DNA of 64,000 bases from Bacteroidia bacterium. GTDB lineage: Bacteria > Bacteroidota > Bacteroidia > Flavobacteriales > Flavobacteriaceae. Both the position numbers and the translations under genes were made by a program. Location of the stretch: contig JAUIDI010000001.1 of the NCBI GenBank assembly GCA_030428705.1, forward strand, positions 744,001 to 808,000. Reading direction: 5' to 3'. Positions 8,681 through 16,278 of the stretch are shown piece after piece. Position 1 is the first letter of the stretch. Every line of letters starts with the position of its first letter. A model generated the notes under the pieces. That model was not told where the DNA came from. It saw nothing but the letters and a program-made list of their open reading frames with translations, and did not search any database.

Positions 8681-8714
8681 TACCCGCACTGTGCGTGTGG
8701 TTAAAATATTGGAA

Positions 8715-9062
8715 ATGGGAAAAGGGAGTATCGTAATGACATTATGTCTATTGCTTTTGGGCATATGCACCGCACTTGGTCAGACTACGGCCAAGAATCC
8801 GGAGAAAAAACAGATCAAAGTACAGAAACATACGGTTATGGAGCGTTTCGACCCCGAATTGGTCATTCCCGTTGAAGATCGTATTCAATTGAAAAAGGAT
8901 AGGATCGTCGAATTCAGGCGCACCAAAGAGCTATTGGATACCTTGAGCATCTCGAAACGAAAAAAGAGAAAACTGATGCGCGATCTCAAGCGTAGCCCCA
9001 TTTTCACGGAACGTCTTAACAAGGTTATTGCCGATAATACTTTCGAAGACGACGACAACTAG
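8715..9062 (+). CDS. Small secreted basic protein, paralogue 2 of a tandem pair
   Basis: The protein has 115 residues from the ATG at 8715. A signal peptide (MTLCLLLLGICTALGQ region) is followed by a charged body (EDRIQLKKDRIVEFRRTKEL) and a basic helix (SISKRKKRKLMRDLKRS) ending NTFEDDDN. It lies 34 bases after its paralogue and clearly arose by tandem duplication. A TTG start at 8664 inside the previous gene is possible but would place the hydrophobic stretch internally. Function unknown; the basic helix could bind anionic surfaces or a protein partner. Confidence 0.65.
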   Translation: MGKGSIVMTLCLLLLGICTALGQTTAKNPEKKQIKVQKHTVMERFDPELVIPVEDRIQLKKDRIVEFRRTKELLDTLSISKRKKRKLMRDLKRSPIFTERLNKVIADNTFEDDDN

Positions 9063-9071
9063 TCCGTCGTA

Positions 9072-9374
9072 TCAATAGGATTTCATCTTTGCTTTTCGCT
9101 TTCGCAGTTGTATCTCAAGGTCGTTACAGGCCTCGGCAATGGAAGCTTCGAACGAACCATGATTTGCTTCGGCAAATAACCGTGGGCCGGGTATGCTCAA
9201 TCGTATATTGCATATTTTCCCCTTGTCCTGGGCCGTGGCATTTTCCGTTTTAAAAAACACATCGGCGCGTACGATGAAATCGAACTTGTCAAGAAGCTTG
9301 TTGAGCTTTTTCCCTGCCATTACTTCCAACCGGCCGCTTGCCTTTACATCATGATATTCAAAGTTTATATCCAT
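9072..9374 (-). CDS. hpf: HPF/RaiA-type ribosome hibernation factor
   Basis: The 100-residue protein starts MDINFEYHDVKAS and has the beta-alpha-beta-beta-beta-alpha arrangement of short hibernation promoting factors (LDKFDFIVRADVFFK, then ICNIRLSIPGPRL, then ACNDLEIQLRKRKAK). These proteins sit in the tRNA and mRNA channel of the small subunit in stationary phase. I chose the start at 9374; the upstream extension looks like untranslated leader. It is convergent with the preceding gene, 9 bp apart. Confidence 0.85.
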   Translation of the reverse strand: MDINFEYHDVKASGRLEVMAGKKLNKLLDKFDFIVRADVFFKTENATAQDKGKICNIRLSIPGPRLFAEANHGSFEASIAEACNDLEIQLRKRKAKMKSY

Positions 9375-9596
9375 ATTTTTCGCTTTATATGAAAATAGGA
9401 ATCGATGGTCGCTTTTGCAAGCAAACCGTAACAAATTTTCAATACTTCATGCCAAGAATCTTAAGGCAAGTTTAGGGGAAGTATAAATAAACGTTAAAGT
9501 CTCGTTTTTAGATACTTAACAACATCCGAAAAGCGTTAATATTGCGTAGATAAAATACCTACCGGTTTTAATTGTCTAACCCTTAAATCTGAAACC

Positions 9597-9920
9597 ATGG
9601 AATTCAAACAAGGTGCTAACATCGAAAAGAACAATTTGGTATTGCGTTTGGAACGAAATCAACGCGAGGTAGGACAATTGAAAAATAAACTCAATTCATA
9701 TGTTTGCGAACCCAAAACCTATTCGTTGTTCGAGCGTATCGAAACCTTGAAAACAGGACTCGAACGATTGAGTAGTACCAATCGCGAAATCATTCAAGCA
9801 CTTAGGGAACGCAAAAAGTCTGTTGGGGATTATATGGAAAACGTAAGGCAGCAGCTTTCGGAGTTCCATGAACTACAACAGGGGGTACACGATTATGTAC
9901 AAGGTGTCCGCAACGCCTAA
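9597..9920 (+). CDS. Coiled-coil protein of unknown function
   Basis: The 107-residue soluble protein is almost wholly helical with heptad-like spacing (LVLRLERNQREVGQLKNKL, then IETLKTGLERLSS, then MENVRQQLSEFHELQ). It has no signal peptide or membrane segment. It stands alone, divergent from hpf, with a 222-bp spacer between the two start codons. I do not recognise a family; a structural or adaptor role is a guess. Confidence 0.6.
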   Translation: MEFKQGANIEKNNLVLRLERNQREVGQLKNKLNSYVCEPKTYSLFERIETLKTGLERLSSTNREIIQALRERKKSVGDYMENVRQQLSEFHELQQGVHDYVQGVRNA

Positions 9921-10031
9921 TATCCAAGCAATTCCTATTTTATAAAACTTCACCCATCGATTGATTTACGTTAATCGGAGAACTCCATCCATATTTTCAC
10001 TAATTTGCATTCCACTTCTAGGAATGGAAAA

Positions 10032-10544
10032 ATGAGATTACGAATTGGCTTTTTATTGGTGATGATGGCATTTGTTACGGGATGTCGGGATTTGGCCAAA
10101 AGTCAGGCAATAACTTCGGAGAACCTACCAGAACAATCACAGTCTGTGCAGCAAAAGGCTTCGTTCGAGGATTTACACGGGAACCCCGTTTCACTCACTG
10201 ATTTTAAAGGAAAAAGAGTAGTGCTCAACTATTGGGCGACTTGGTGTAGACCCTGCATCGAGGAGATGCCCGACCTCGTACGCGCCCAAGAGCTTTTGAA
10301 AAATGAAAACTACGTTTTTTTACTTGCCTCGGATCAGTCCCTTGAAAAAATCCAGAAGTTTGTTGATAAACGAAGGTTCGACTTGACCTTCATACGGCTA
10401 AAAGATGCCTTCGCCGAAAAAGGTGTCAGTGCTTTGCCAACTACTTTTATATACAACGGGGCCGGAGAACAGGTTTTGAAAATAGAAGGGCAGACCGATT
10501 GGGTCAGCGATGAAATGATCGAGAAATTTAAGGCAGTTCCATGA
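10032..10544 (+). CDS. TlpA/ResA-like thioredoxin-fold lipoprotein
   Basis: From the ATG at 10032 the protein has 170 residues. A lipoprotein signal ends at FVTGC, and a thioredoxin domain follows with the redox motif WATWCRPC and a cis-proline region SALPTTFIYN. It probably works in the periplasm as a thiol oxidoreductase, reducing apo-cytochrome or other cysteines. It overlaps the next gene by four bases (ATGA), so the two are translationally coupled. The partner contains a cysteine-rich motif that may be its substrate, which is an inference. Confidence 0.87.
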   Translation: MRLRIGFLLVMMAFVTGCRDLAKSQAITSENLPEQSQSVQQKASFEDLHGNPVSLTDFKGKRVVLNYWATWCRPCIEEMPDLVRAQELLKNENYVFLLASDQSLEKIQKFVDKRRFDLTFIRLKDAFAEKGVSALPTTFIYNGAGEQVLKIEGQTDWVSDEMIEKFKAVP

Positions 10545-11752
10545 GGCAACGGCGTTATTTGATTCTCGGAGTGCTGCTCTGCCTGTTCGGTTGTATGGAA
10601 CAGCAAAAAAAAGAAGAACCTTTGGTGCAGCAGATGGGCAATCCGGCAGGGGCGGGGAGTGCGCTTCCCTTTCTTTTTTCGGACACCAAGAGCACTTTGT
10701 TATCGTGGGTAGAACCGGTCGATGATAGTCTGATGGCATTGAAATATAGCCGATGGGAAGGAGAGGCATGGTCAGCCCCGCAAGTCGTGGTCAAGGGTGC
10801 AGATTGGTTTGTGAATTGGGCCGACTTCCCAGCCATTAGTGAAAACCAGGGAAATTTGTTAAACCATATCCTTAAGAAATCATCGGAAGGAACCTATTCC
10901 TATGACGTTAAACTGAACCTGAAAAAGGCCGGGGAGAAGCAGTGGAAAACCAATCTGCCACTGCATACCGATAATACCCCGACGGAGCACGGTTTTGTTA
11001 GTTCCTTGCCCTATGAAAAGGGATTTTTCGTAACATGGTTGGATGGTAGAAACACCATTGAAAATGGAGAAGGGGAGCGGGGAGCCATGACCGTTCGTGC
11101 AGCCAAAGTTGCTAGCGACGGCACCATTACCGACGAGCAAGAGCTCGATGCCAGAACGTGCGATTGCTGCCAGACTACGGCGGCAATTACCGATAATGGG
11201 CCCATAGTCGTTTATCGAGACCGTTCGGAAGACGAAATCAGGGACATCAGTATTGTAAGGCAGGTGGCAGGGCAGTGGTCGTACCCGAAAAGCATACATC
11301 AAGATGGTTGGCAAATAAAGGGTTGCCCGGTAAACGGACCGAAGGCAGCCGCTTTAGGAAATCACCTTGTCGTTGCCTGGTTTACGGCGGCAAACGAACA
11401 ACCAACGGTGAACTTGGTTTTTTCGGAAGATGGCGGCGAAAATTTTGATGCGCCAATACCGATTAGCCAGACCAATGCAATGGGGCGTGTCGATGTACAT
11501 GTATTGGACCAAGAAAATGTCCTTGTTAGTTGGATGGAAACCGACGAAAAGGATGCCGTACTCAAAGCGGTCAAGGTCAATCGTAACGGCGTAAAGGGAA
11601 AAATACTTGAAATTGCCCAATTGGACGCCTCGCGAAAAACCGGATTTCCGCAAATGGAAATGGTGGCCGATAAAATTTACTTCGCTTGGACGGATGTTAC
11701 CGAAGAAAAAAGCAAAGTGCAAACAGCCTATGTTTTAAAACAATATTTTTAA
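10541..11752 (+). CDS. BNR/sialidase-like beta-propeller lipoprotein with CDCC motif
   Basis: This 403-residue lipoprotein (signal MRQRRYLILGVLLCLFGC) is built of beta-propeller-like strands, including the sialidase-type Asp-box text SEDGGENFD. A distinctive cluster RTCDCCQTTAA and a later GCPVNGP give several cysteines close together. Proteins of this type are often labelled exo-alpha-sialidase, but no catalytic sialidase residues are obvious and enzymatic activity should not be assumed. Coupling to a TlpA-like thioredoxin suggests that its disulfides or a bound metal need redox care. Confidence 0.72.
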   Translation: MRQRRYLILGVLLCLFGCMEQQKKEEPLVQQMGNPAGAGSALPFLFSDTKSTLLSWVEPVDDSLMALKYSRWEGEAWSAPQVVVKGADWFVNWADFPAISENQGNLLNHILKKSSEGTYSYDVKLNLKKAGEKQWKTNLPLHTDNTPTEHGFVSSLPYEKGFFVTWLDGRNTIENGEGERGAMTVRAAKVASDGTITDEQELDARTCDCCQTTAAITDNGPIVVYRDRSEDEIRDISIVRQVAGQWSYPKSIHQDGWQIKGCPVNGPKAAALGNHLVVAWFTAANEQPTVNLVFSEDGGENFDAPIPISQTNAMGRVDVHVLDQENVLVSWMETDEKDAVLKAVKVNRNGVKGKILEIAQLDASRKTGFPQMEMVADKIYFAWTDVTEEKSKVQTAYVLKQYF

Positions 11753-11762
11753 CGGATTTAAA

Positions 11763-12134
11763 ATGGAAACCATGAAATTGGACAAAATACATTGGGACGA
11801 TGTACCCGTAGAAAAAGTTACGCCGCAAATGGAGCGCAAACTGGTCTACGGGGAAAAGATAATGATCGCCAGAATGAAATTTAAAGATGGTTTTGAAGTA
11901 CCGTTGCATCATCATGAAAGCGAACAGATAAGTCAAGTACTATCGGGAACGGTGCGATTTTGGTTCGGAAAGGACAAGGAAGAAACCATGGACCTGCACG
12001 CAGGTGAGACCGTTGTCATTCCTTCGAACGTACCCCATGCCGCCATAATGATCGGTGACGTAGAGGGTATCGATACGTGGTCGCCCATTCGTGAAGATTG
12101 GTTGGACGGTAGCGATGATTATTTACGAAAATAG
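11763..12134 (+). CDS. Cupin-domain protein
   Basis: The 123-residue protein is a single cupin barrel. The first motif holds the metal ligands in PLHHHESEQISQVLSG; the second is AGETVVIPSNVPHAA. Such small cupins bind a divalent metal and act as dioxygenases, isomerases or sensors. It lies 10 bp after the propeller lipoprotein and is probably in the same transcript. The substrate cannot be inferred. Confidence 0.88.
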   Translation: METMKLDKIHWDDVPVEKVTPQMERKLVYGEKIMIARMKFKDGFEVPLHHHESEQISQVLSGTVRFWFGKDKEETMDLHAGETVVIPSNVPHAAIMIGDVEGIDTWSPIREDWLDGSDDYLRK

Positions 12135-12266
12135 GAACGGTCTGGAAACATAAACCTATTTTTTACTTTTTGTAACACGTTAAAATTGAGTTAATTGAGC
12201 TGAATAAAGTCGTGATTGGCCAAAGAATTTGATATTTTAATGGTGGTGAACTAATCCCTTTTGAAA

Positions 12267-13388
12267 ATGAGAAAAAAAATACTTGCTTTAGCACTAGGTG
12301 CCGTGGCGCTTCTAACGATATCGGCCACGGGTATCACAAAATCCGAATCGAGCTTAACGGAAGGTTTTATAACCGGGAATCCCGAAATATCCTCCATTAA
12401 CCAAATGAGTTTTGGCCCCGAGGGAATCTTGTTCTTGGGCGATTCCAAAAATGCAATGATCTATGCCTTAAATACTGAGGATGTAAAGCCGACCAACGAG
12501 GTGGCCGAAGTCAATATTGGCGAGTTCGATAAAAAAATTGCTTCCTCATTGGGCACGAGCACTGAAAATATCGAAATCAGCGATATGGCCGTCAACCCTA
12601 TTTCGAAGAACGTCTATTTTGCGGTTCAGGTAGCTGATGGTACTCCGGTATTGCTCAAATTGAAAGGGGAGGAGTTTGAAAATGTTTCCTTAAAAGATGT
12701 AAGTTATTCCAAAATTGCGTTGAAGGACCCCATCGGTAGTGAAGCCAAAGACCGTAGGGAACGCCCTTTGCGTACCTGGGCGATTTCAGATTTGAAATTC
12801 CATAAGGGCAAAGTATTGGTCTCGGGTTTGTCGAACAAAGAATTTGGCTCTACGTTCAGAAGCATTCCTTTTCCGTTTAATGACTCCCAGGAGTATGGAT
12901 CCCTCGAAATCTGGCATGCCGCCCATGGTCAGTACGAAACACATGCACCGATCAAGACTTTTGATGTTATCGAACTTGATAATGTCGACTACCTTATGGC
13001 CAGTTATACCTGTACGCCCTTGGTTCTTTTTCGATTGGATGAACTTAAGGATGGAAAACACACCAAAGGCCGTACCGTTGCCGAACTGGGTGCGGGCAAT
13101 TCACCACTTGACATGGTATCATATAAGAAGGATGGAAAAACCTATTTTTTGATGTCGAACAGCAGCAGACCGGTCATGCGGATCAAATACGAAGATATTG
13201 CGAACTTTAAGGATACCATGACGGAACCGGTAACCGTTTTTGCAGAGACTGCTGGTGTAGCCTACGATAACCTTCCATTTCCTTACGTACTTCAAATGGA
13301 TAATCTCGATGCGACCCATATCATTTACCTTCAAAGACAATCGGATGGAGACCTTAGATTAAGGGTACGGTCAACGGAATGGATGTAA
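12267..13388 (+). CDS. Secreted beta-propeller-like protein, function unknown
   Basis: The 373-residue protein starts at the ATG at 12267 with a signal peptide (MRKKILALALGAVALLTISATG). It continues with repeated beta segments resembling propeller blades (FGPEGILFLGDSKNAMIYAL, ISDMAVNPISKNVYFAV, ISDLKFHKGKVLVSGLSN). No catalytic motif was recognised. Its 3' end overlaps the next lipoprotein gene by ten bases, so the two are probably made together. Confidence 0.75.
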   Translation: MRKKILALALGAVALLTISATGITKSESSLTEGFITGNPEISSINQMSFGPEGILFLGDSKNAMIYALNTEDVKPTNEVAEVNIGEFDKKIASSLGTSTENIEISDMAVNPISKNVYFAVQVADGTPVLLKLKGEEFENVSLKDVSYSKIALKDPIGSEAKDRRERPLRTWAISDLKFHKGKVLVSGLSNKEFGSTFRSIPFPFNDSQEYGSLEIWHAAHGQYETHAPIKTFDVIELDNVDYLMASYTCTPLVLFRLDELKDGKHTKGRTVAELGAGNSPLDMVSYKKDGKTYFLMSNSSRPVMRIKYEDIANFKDTMTEPVTVFAETAGVAYDNLPFPYVLQMDNLDATHIIYLQRQSDGDLRLRVRSTEWM

Positions 13389-14482
13389 AATATTCAAATA
13401 CAATTTCTAGAAAGATCAGGTTATACCTGGTCTTTTTTTGTTTGACTTCGTTGGCGTCGTGCGGACTTGTTGACCGTGTGGATATTGAGAAGATCGATTA
13501 CGAGGACGAAAAAGCCGTGGGCGTGACGTTCACGACCAACATGGATGTTGAAGATATCAGGTTTTTTGTCGGGGAAGAATCACAAACATCGGTAATAGGG
13601 GTAATTGTCGGTTCGAAAGAGGGCTACAATTTTGCGCCCGTCGTTCCTTTTACGGCAGGGCAGACCTATACCGTTCGTAAAAAAAATACCGAAGTATTGG
13701 CCTCGTTTGCTATACCAAATCGGGAAGGGGAGAACAGTGCCAAAATGATCGGAATCCATCCCCAGAAGGATACGGTCCCTGAAAACCTTTTAAAGATGTA
13801 CTTTGAGTTCGAGCAGCCCATGCAGGAAATTCATAATGCATTGGATTTCATTACGGTATACAATGAGACCGATGCCGTTGAAACAGCACCTTTTTTAAGA
13901 TTGGAGTCGCAACTGTGGAATAAGGAGGGAACGTTATTGACCCTTTGGCTGGATCCGGGGCGTATTAAGACCGATTTGATACCCAATCGGGAAAAAGGCC
14001 TGCCATTAACAAAGGGTAAAAGCTATACGGTATCGGTCGATAGCAGTTGGAAGGCGATAGATGGCCGGACTTTACAAAAAAAATACACCAAAAGATTCTA
14101 TGTGGGATCACGCGATGACAAAAAACCTAATACAGATACTTGGCAAGTACAGATGCACGATAAGGATTCGGTCAAAAACCTGATCATTGATTTCAACGAA
14201 CCTATGGATGCTTTTTTGGCCAAGGAAACGATTCAAATCTACGATTCGAAGAATACACCGATTACCGGGAATTTTTCATTGTTGGAAAAGGGAACGAAAT
14301 TACGTTTTGAGCCTAATATACCATGGCCTAATTCTGCAATTGAAATACATATTGAGTCACGGTTGGAGGATTTGGCAGGAAATAACCTAAACCGGCTTTT
14401 TGATTCCCCAATAACTGAAGAAAATGTAAGTGCCAATGATAGTTTAGAGGTACATACTATTAAATTCGCCCCAACAAACTAA
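13379..14482 (+). CDS. Lipoprotein with bacterial Ig-like domains
   Basis: This 367-residue protein has a lipoprotein signal (LTSLASC) and beta-sandwich stretches of the SbsA-type Ig-like kind. Examples are MKMYFEFEQPMQEIHN-like and LIIDFNEPMDAFLAKETIQI segments, each with the family's F(D/N)EPM pattern. It likely sits on the outer membrane next to the propeller protein encoded by the overlapping upstream gene. Function unknown. Confidence 0.75.
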   Translation: MDVKYSNTISRKIRLYLVFFCLTSLASCGLVDRVDIEKIDYEDEKAVGVTFTTNMDVEDIRFFVGEESQTSVIGVIVGSKEGYNFAPVVPFTAGQTYTVRKKNTEVLASFAIPNREGENSAKMIGIHPQKDTVPENLLKMYFEFEQPMQEIHNALDFITVYNETDAVETAPFLRLESQLWNKEGTLLTLWLDPGRIKTDLIPNREKGLPLTKGKSYTVSVDSSWKAIDGRTLQKKYTKRFYVGSRDDKKPNTDTWQVQMHDKDSVKNLIIDFNEPMDAFLAKETIQIYDSKNTPITGNFSLLEKGTKLRFEPNIPWPNSAIEIHIESRLEDLAGNNLNRLFDSPITEENVSANDSLEVHTIKFAPTN

Positions 14483-14512
14483 AACCTTTTAAAAGGGGCA
14501 TCTAAAATCGTT

Positions 14513-14674
14513 ATTTTACATAATGTAAATTATAGTACAGATTGGTCTATTGTGTAAAACGGCGCATGCTTGCATTTTACATAATTGCAGATATGGCCTT
14601 CGCGCCAGCGAATCATATCGTCAGCCATTATGTAAAAGCCGTTTTACTGGAATGGTACTTAACGGCTGTAGATC
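14513..14674. repeat. Nested palindromic element at the left edge of the accessory island
   Basis: The 317-base gap before the nuclease gene holds no convincing gene but strong symmetry. TTTACAT-A-ATGTAAA (14515-14529) is a perfect palindrome. From 14554 to 14647 four arm pairs are nested: GTAAAACGGC with GCCGTTTTAC, TTTTACATAAT with ATTATGTAAAA, GATATG with CATATC, and TTCGC with GCGAA around a 4-nt loop. The whole could fold as one long, bulged hairpin. A segment just after it (14659-14674) recurs near 19894. A mobile-element end, recombination site or structured RNA are all possible. Confidence 0.6.
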
Positions 14675-14799
14675 ATGATTCTATTATTATTTTATCGGCC
14701 CACGACAGAAATTTTTATTTCTAAAATTTCTGTGCACTTGCTACCTACTATTTTTGTTTGAAATTTTTCTTTGGCACCTATACATTATGTCAAATAGAA

Positions 14800-15726
14800 T
14801 TATCGATTACGGCTTAGATGGTACTCTGCTATCCAATCAATTAAGCCATCCCTATTGACTAAATCTAAAAGCTCTCCTTTTTTACTTTTCCTTTCTACAG
14901 CTGGTTTTGAAAAATAAGATGTAGTTACTAAAATACCTTTATTAGCCTTTTCCGTTTCTATAACATCACAAAAACTTCTCACAATACCAACACCAACGGT
15001 ATTCTTATACCTTTTACACTCTACGAGCATTTTGAATGGAATTCCACCTTGCTTAGTTATTGCTAGAATGTCGTAACCACCATCTCTTGTTTTTTGCGAT
15101 ATATTAACTTCAAACCCTTTTGAATGGAGTAATTCTCCTATTACTTCTTCAAATTTGTAAGGGTCAATGGTGTAAAGAATTTCATTGTCGTTATAAATAC
15201 TAGTAATAATTTCTTTGGTATTATTATAAATTAAAAGAGTATCCTTTTCATCATATTCAGTACCCTCTGGGGAACTCATATGATATTCCAACATTGATAA
15301 TTCATCAACTGAAACTTTTAATGACTTACCAATGTTTTTGATAATTTCTGTAGATATTGGTATAGTGAAATCCACGAAATCGGAATAACCAAGATTTGAG
15401 CTAAGCTGGTTCAAAGAATCAAAATTGGGTTTAATGTAGTTCCAAGGTTCATAAAACCCTTTTAATTGTTTAGCAACTTGGGTTAAAGGAGCTGTTGCCC
15501 TTAGCATATCTTCTTGAGCTCTTATAAGTTGTTGGGCAAATGGTTGTAGTGTATTCAGGTGAGACCATCTTTCTTCGTCTTTCTGTACTTTTTCGAGCAT
15601 TTCAGCTACTGACGGTTGAATCATAGGCTCAAATTTTTGAAGCCTTTCTAGGTCTTTAGATAAAGTTTTGTGTAACAACGAAACAGATGATTGATAATCT
15701 GAAATTTGCTTATAGAATTTTTCCAT
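14800..15726 (-). CDS. Mrr-type restriction endonuclease-fold protein with helical N-terminus
   Basis: The 308-residue protein has two parts. Residues 1-180 are helical and charged, with coiled-coil character. Residues 185-300 form an Mrr-type PD-(D/E)xK nuclease domain with Asp219 in DGGYD and Glu236 and Lys238 in VECKRY. Mrr-family nucleases cut DNA, often modified DNA, and are common in defence loci. No methyltransferase partner is present, so it is not a classical restriction-modification pair. The gene is AT-rich compared with genes to the left and begins the accessory island. Confidence 0.82.
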   Translation of the reverse strand: MEKFYKQISDYQSSVSLLHKTLSKDLERLQKFEPMIQPSVAEMLEKVQKDEERWSHLNTLQPFAQQLIRAQEDMLRATAPLTQVAKQLKGFYEPWNYIKPNFDSLNQLSSNLGYSDFVDFTIPISTEIIKNIGKSLKVSVDELSMLEYHMSSPEGTEYDEKDTLLIYNNTKEIITSIYNDNEILYTIDPYKFEEVIGELLHSKGFEVNISQKTRDGGYDILAITKQGGIPFKMLVECKRYKNTVGVGIVRSFCDVIETEKANKGILVTTSYFSKPAVERKSKKGELLDLVNRDGLIDWIAEYHLSRNR

Positions 15727-15810
15727 GTACGTAATTATTCAAACTCTTAATCATTAATTGAAATGCATTTTTTCTTGATAAAAAAAGAAACAAAAAGATA
15801 CTCATTAATA

Positions 15811-16143
15811 TCTATTGTTTTTTAAAGGTATTCGTGAATCTGCAATTTCAAGGCTTACAGATAATTTTGGAACCGGGCCGAGCGTAAAGAAAATATACCC
15901 AAAGTACATTTTTAACGAAGGAGCCAGCTGGCGCGTTGGCGTCGGTCTTTAAGAAACTTTATTGCTAGCGAGACAGCGGCACCGTCTCGCCGAAAAAAGA
16001 AATCACTCATTGGGTAATTACTTTTTCTCGCGCTAAAATTCTTAACGCTCCTCTCCCCTATTGTTTTTGCCAAATCGAAAAATGAAATCACGCTACAGCG
16101 CAATTTCATTTAAGATTCATGAATACCTTTAAAAAACAATAGA
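15811..16143. mobile_element. 333-bp MITE-like element with 30-bp terminal inverted repeats
   Basis: Bases 15811-15840 and 16114-16143 are inverted copies of each other with 29 of 30 positions identical; both ends begin TCTATTGTTTTTTAAAGG when read inward. The interior has no credible gene but contains a small hairpin (GAGAC...GTCTC near 15970) and is richer in GC than its surroundings. The form, two long inverted ends around short non-coding DNA, fits a miniature inverted-repeat element moved by a transposase encoded elsewhere. A matching 25-base end recurs alone at 24221-24245. The element fills most of the 552-base gap between the nuclease and KAP genes. Confidence 0.75.
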
Positions 16144-16278
16144 CAAGAACAATGAACTAAAATTCTCTTAGGCCGGCTTACTTCAACAGATAGTTTATAA
16201 ATATGTTAAAAATTTATTTAGTCCTTTAAAATATTCACTCGGTTAATACTTAAATTATTCATCCTTAAAATTTTAGGA

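Noticed and set aside
10541-11752. True sialidase
   Set aside because: Only one Asp-box-like stretch is clear and the catalytic Arg triad and Tyr/Glu pair were not found.
14554-14647. Integron attC site
   Set aside because: The arms do not fit the RYYYAAC/GTTRRRY core sites and no integron integrase is present.
14542-14724. 60-codon open frame across the palindromic region
   Set aside because: It overlaps the nested palindromes, has no coding-like composition and no recognised product. The symmetry explains the sequence better.
15912-16109. 65-codon open frame inside the 333-bp inverted-repeat element
   Set aside because: It lies wholly within a MITE-like element, has no domain, and is better explained as chance.
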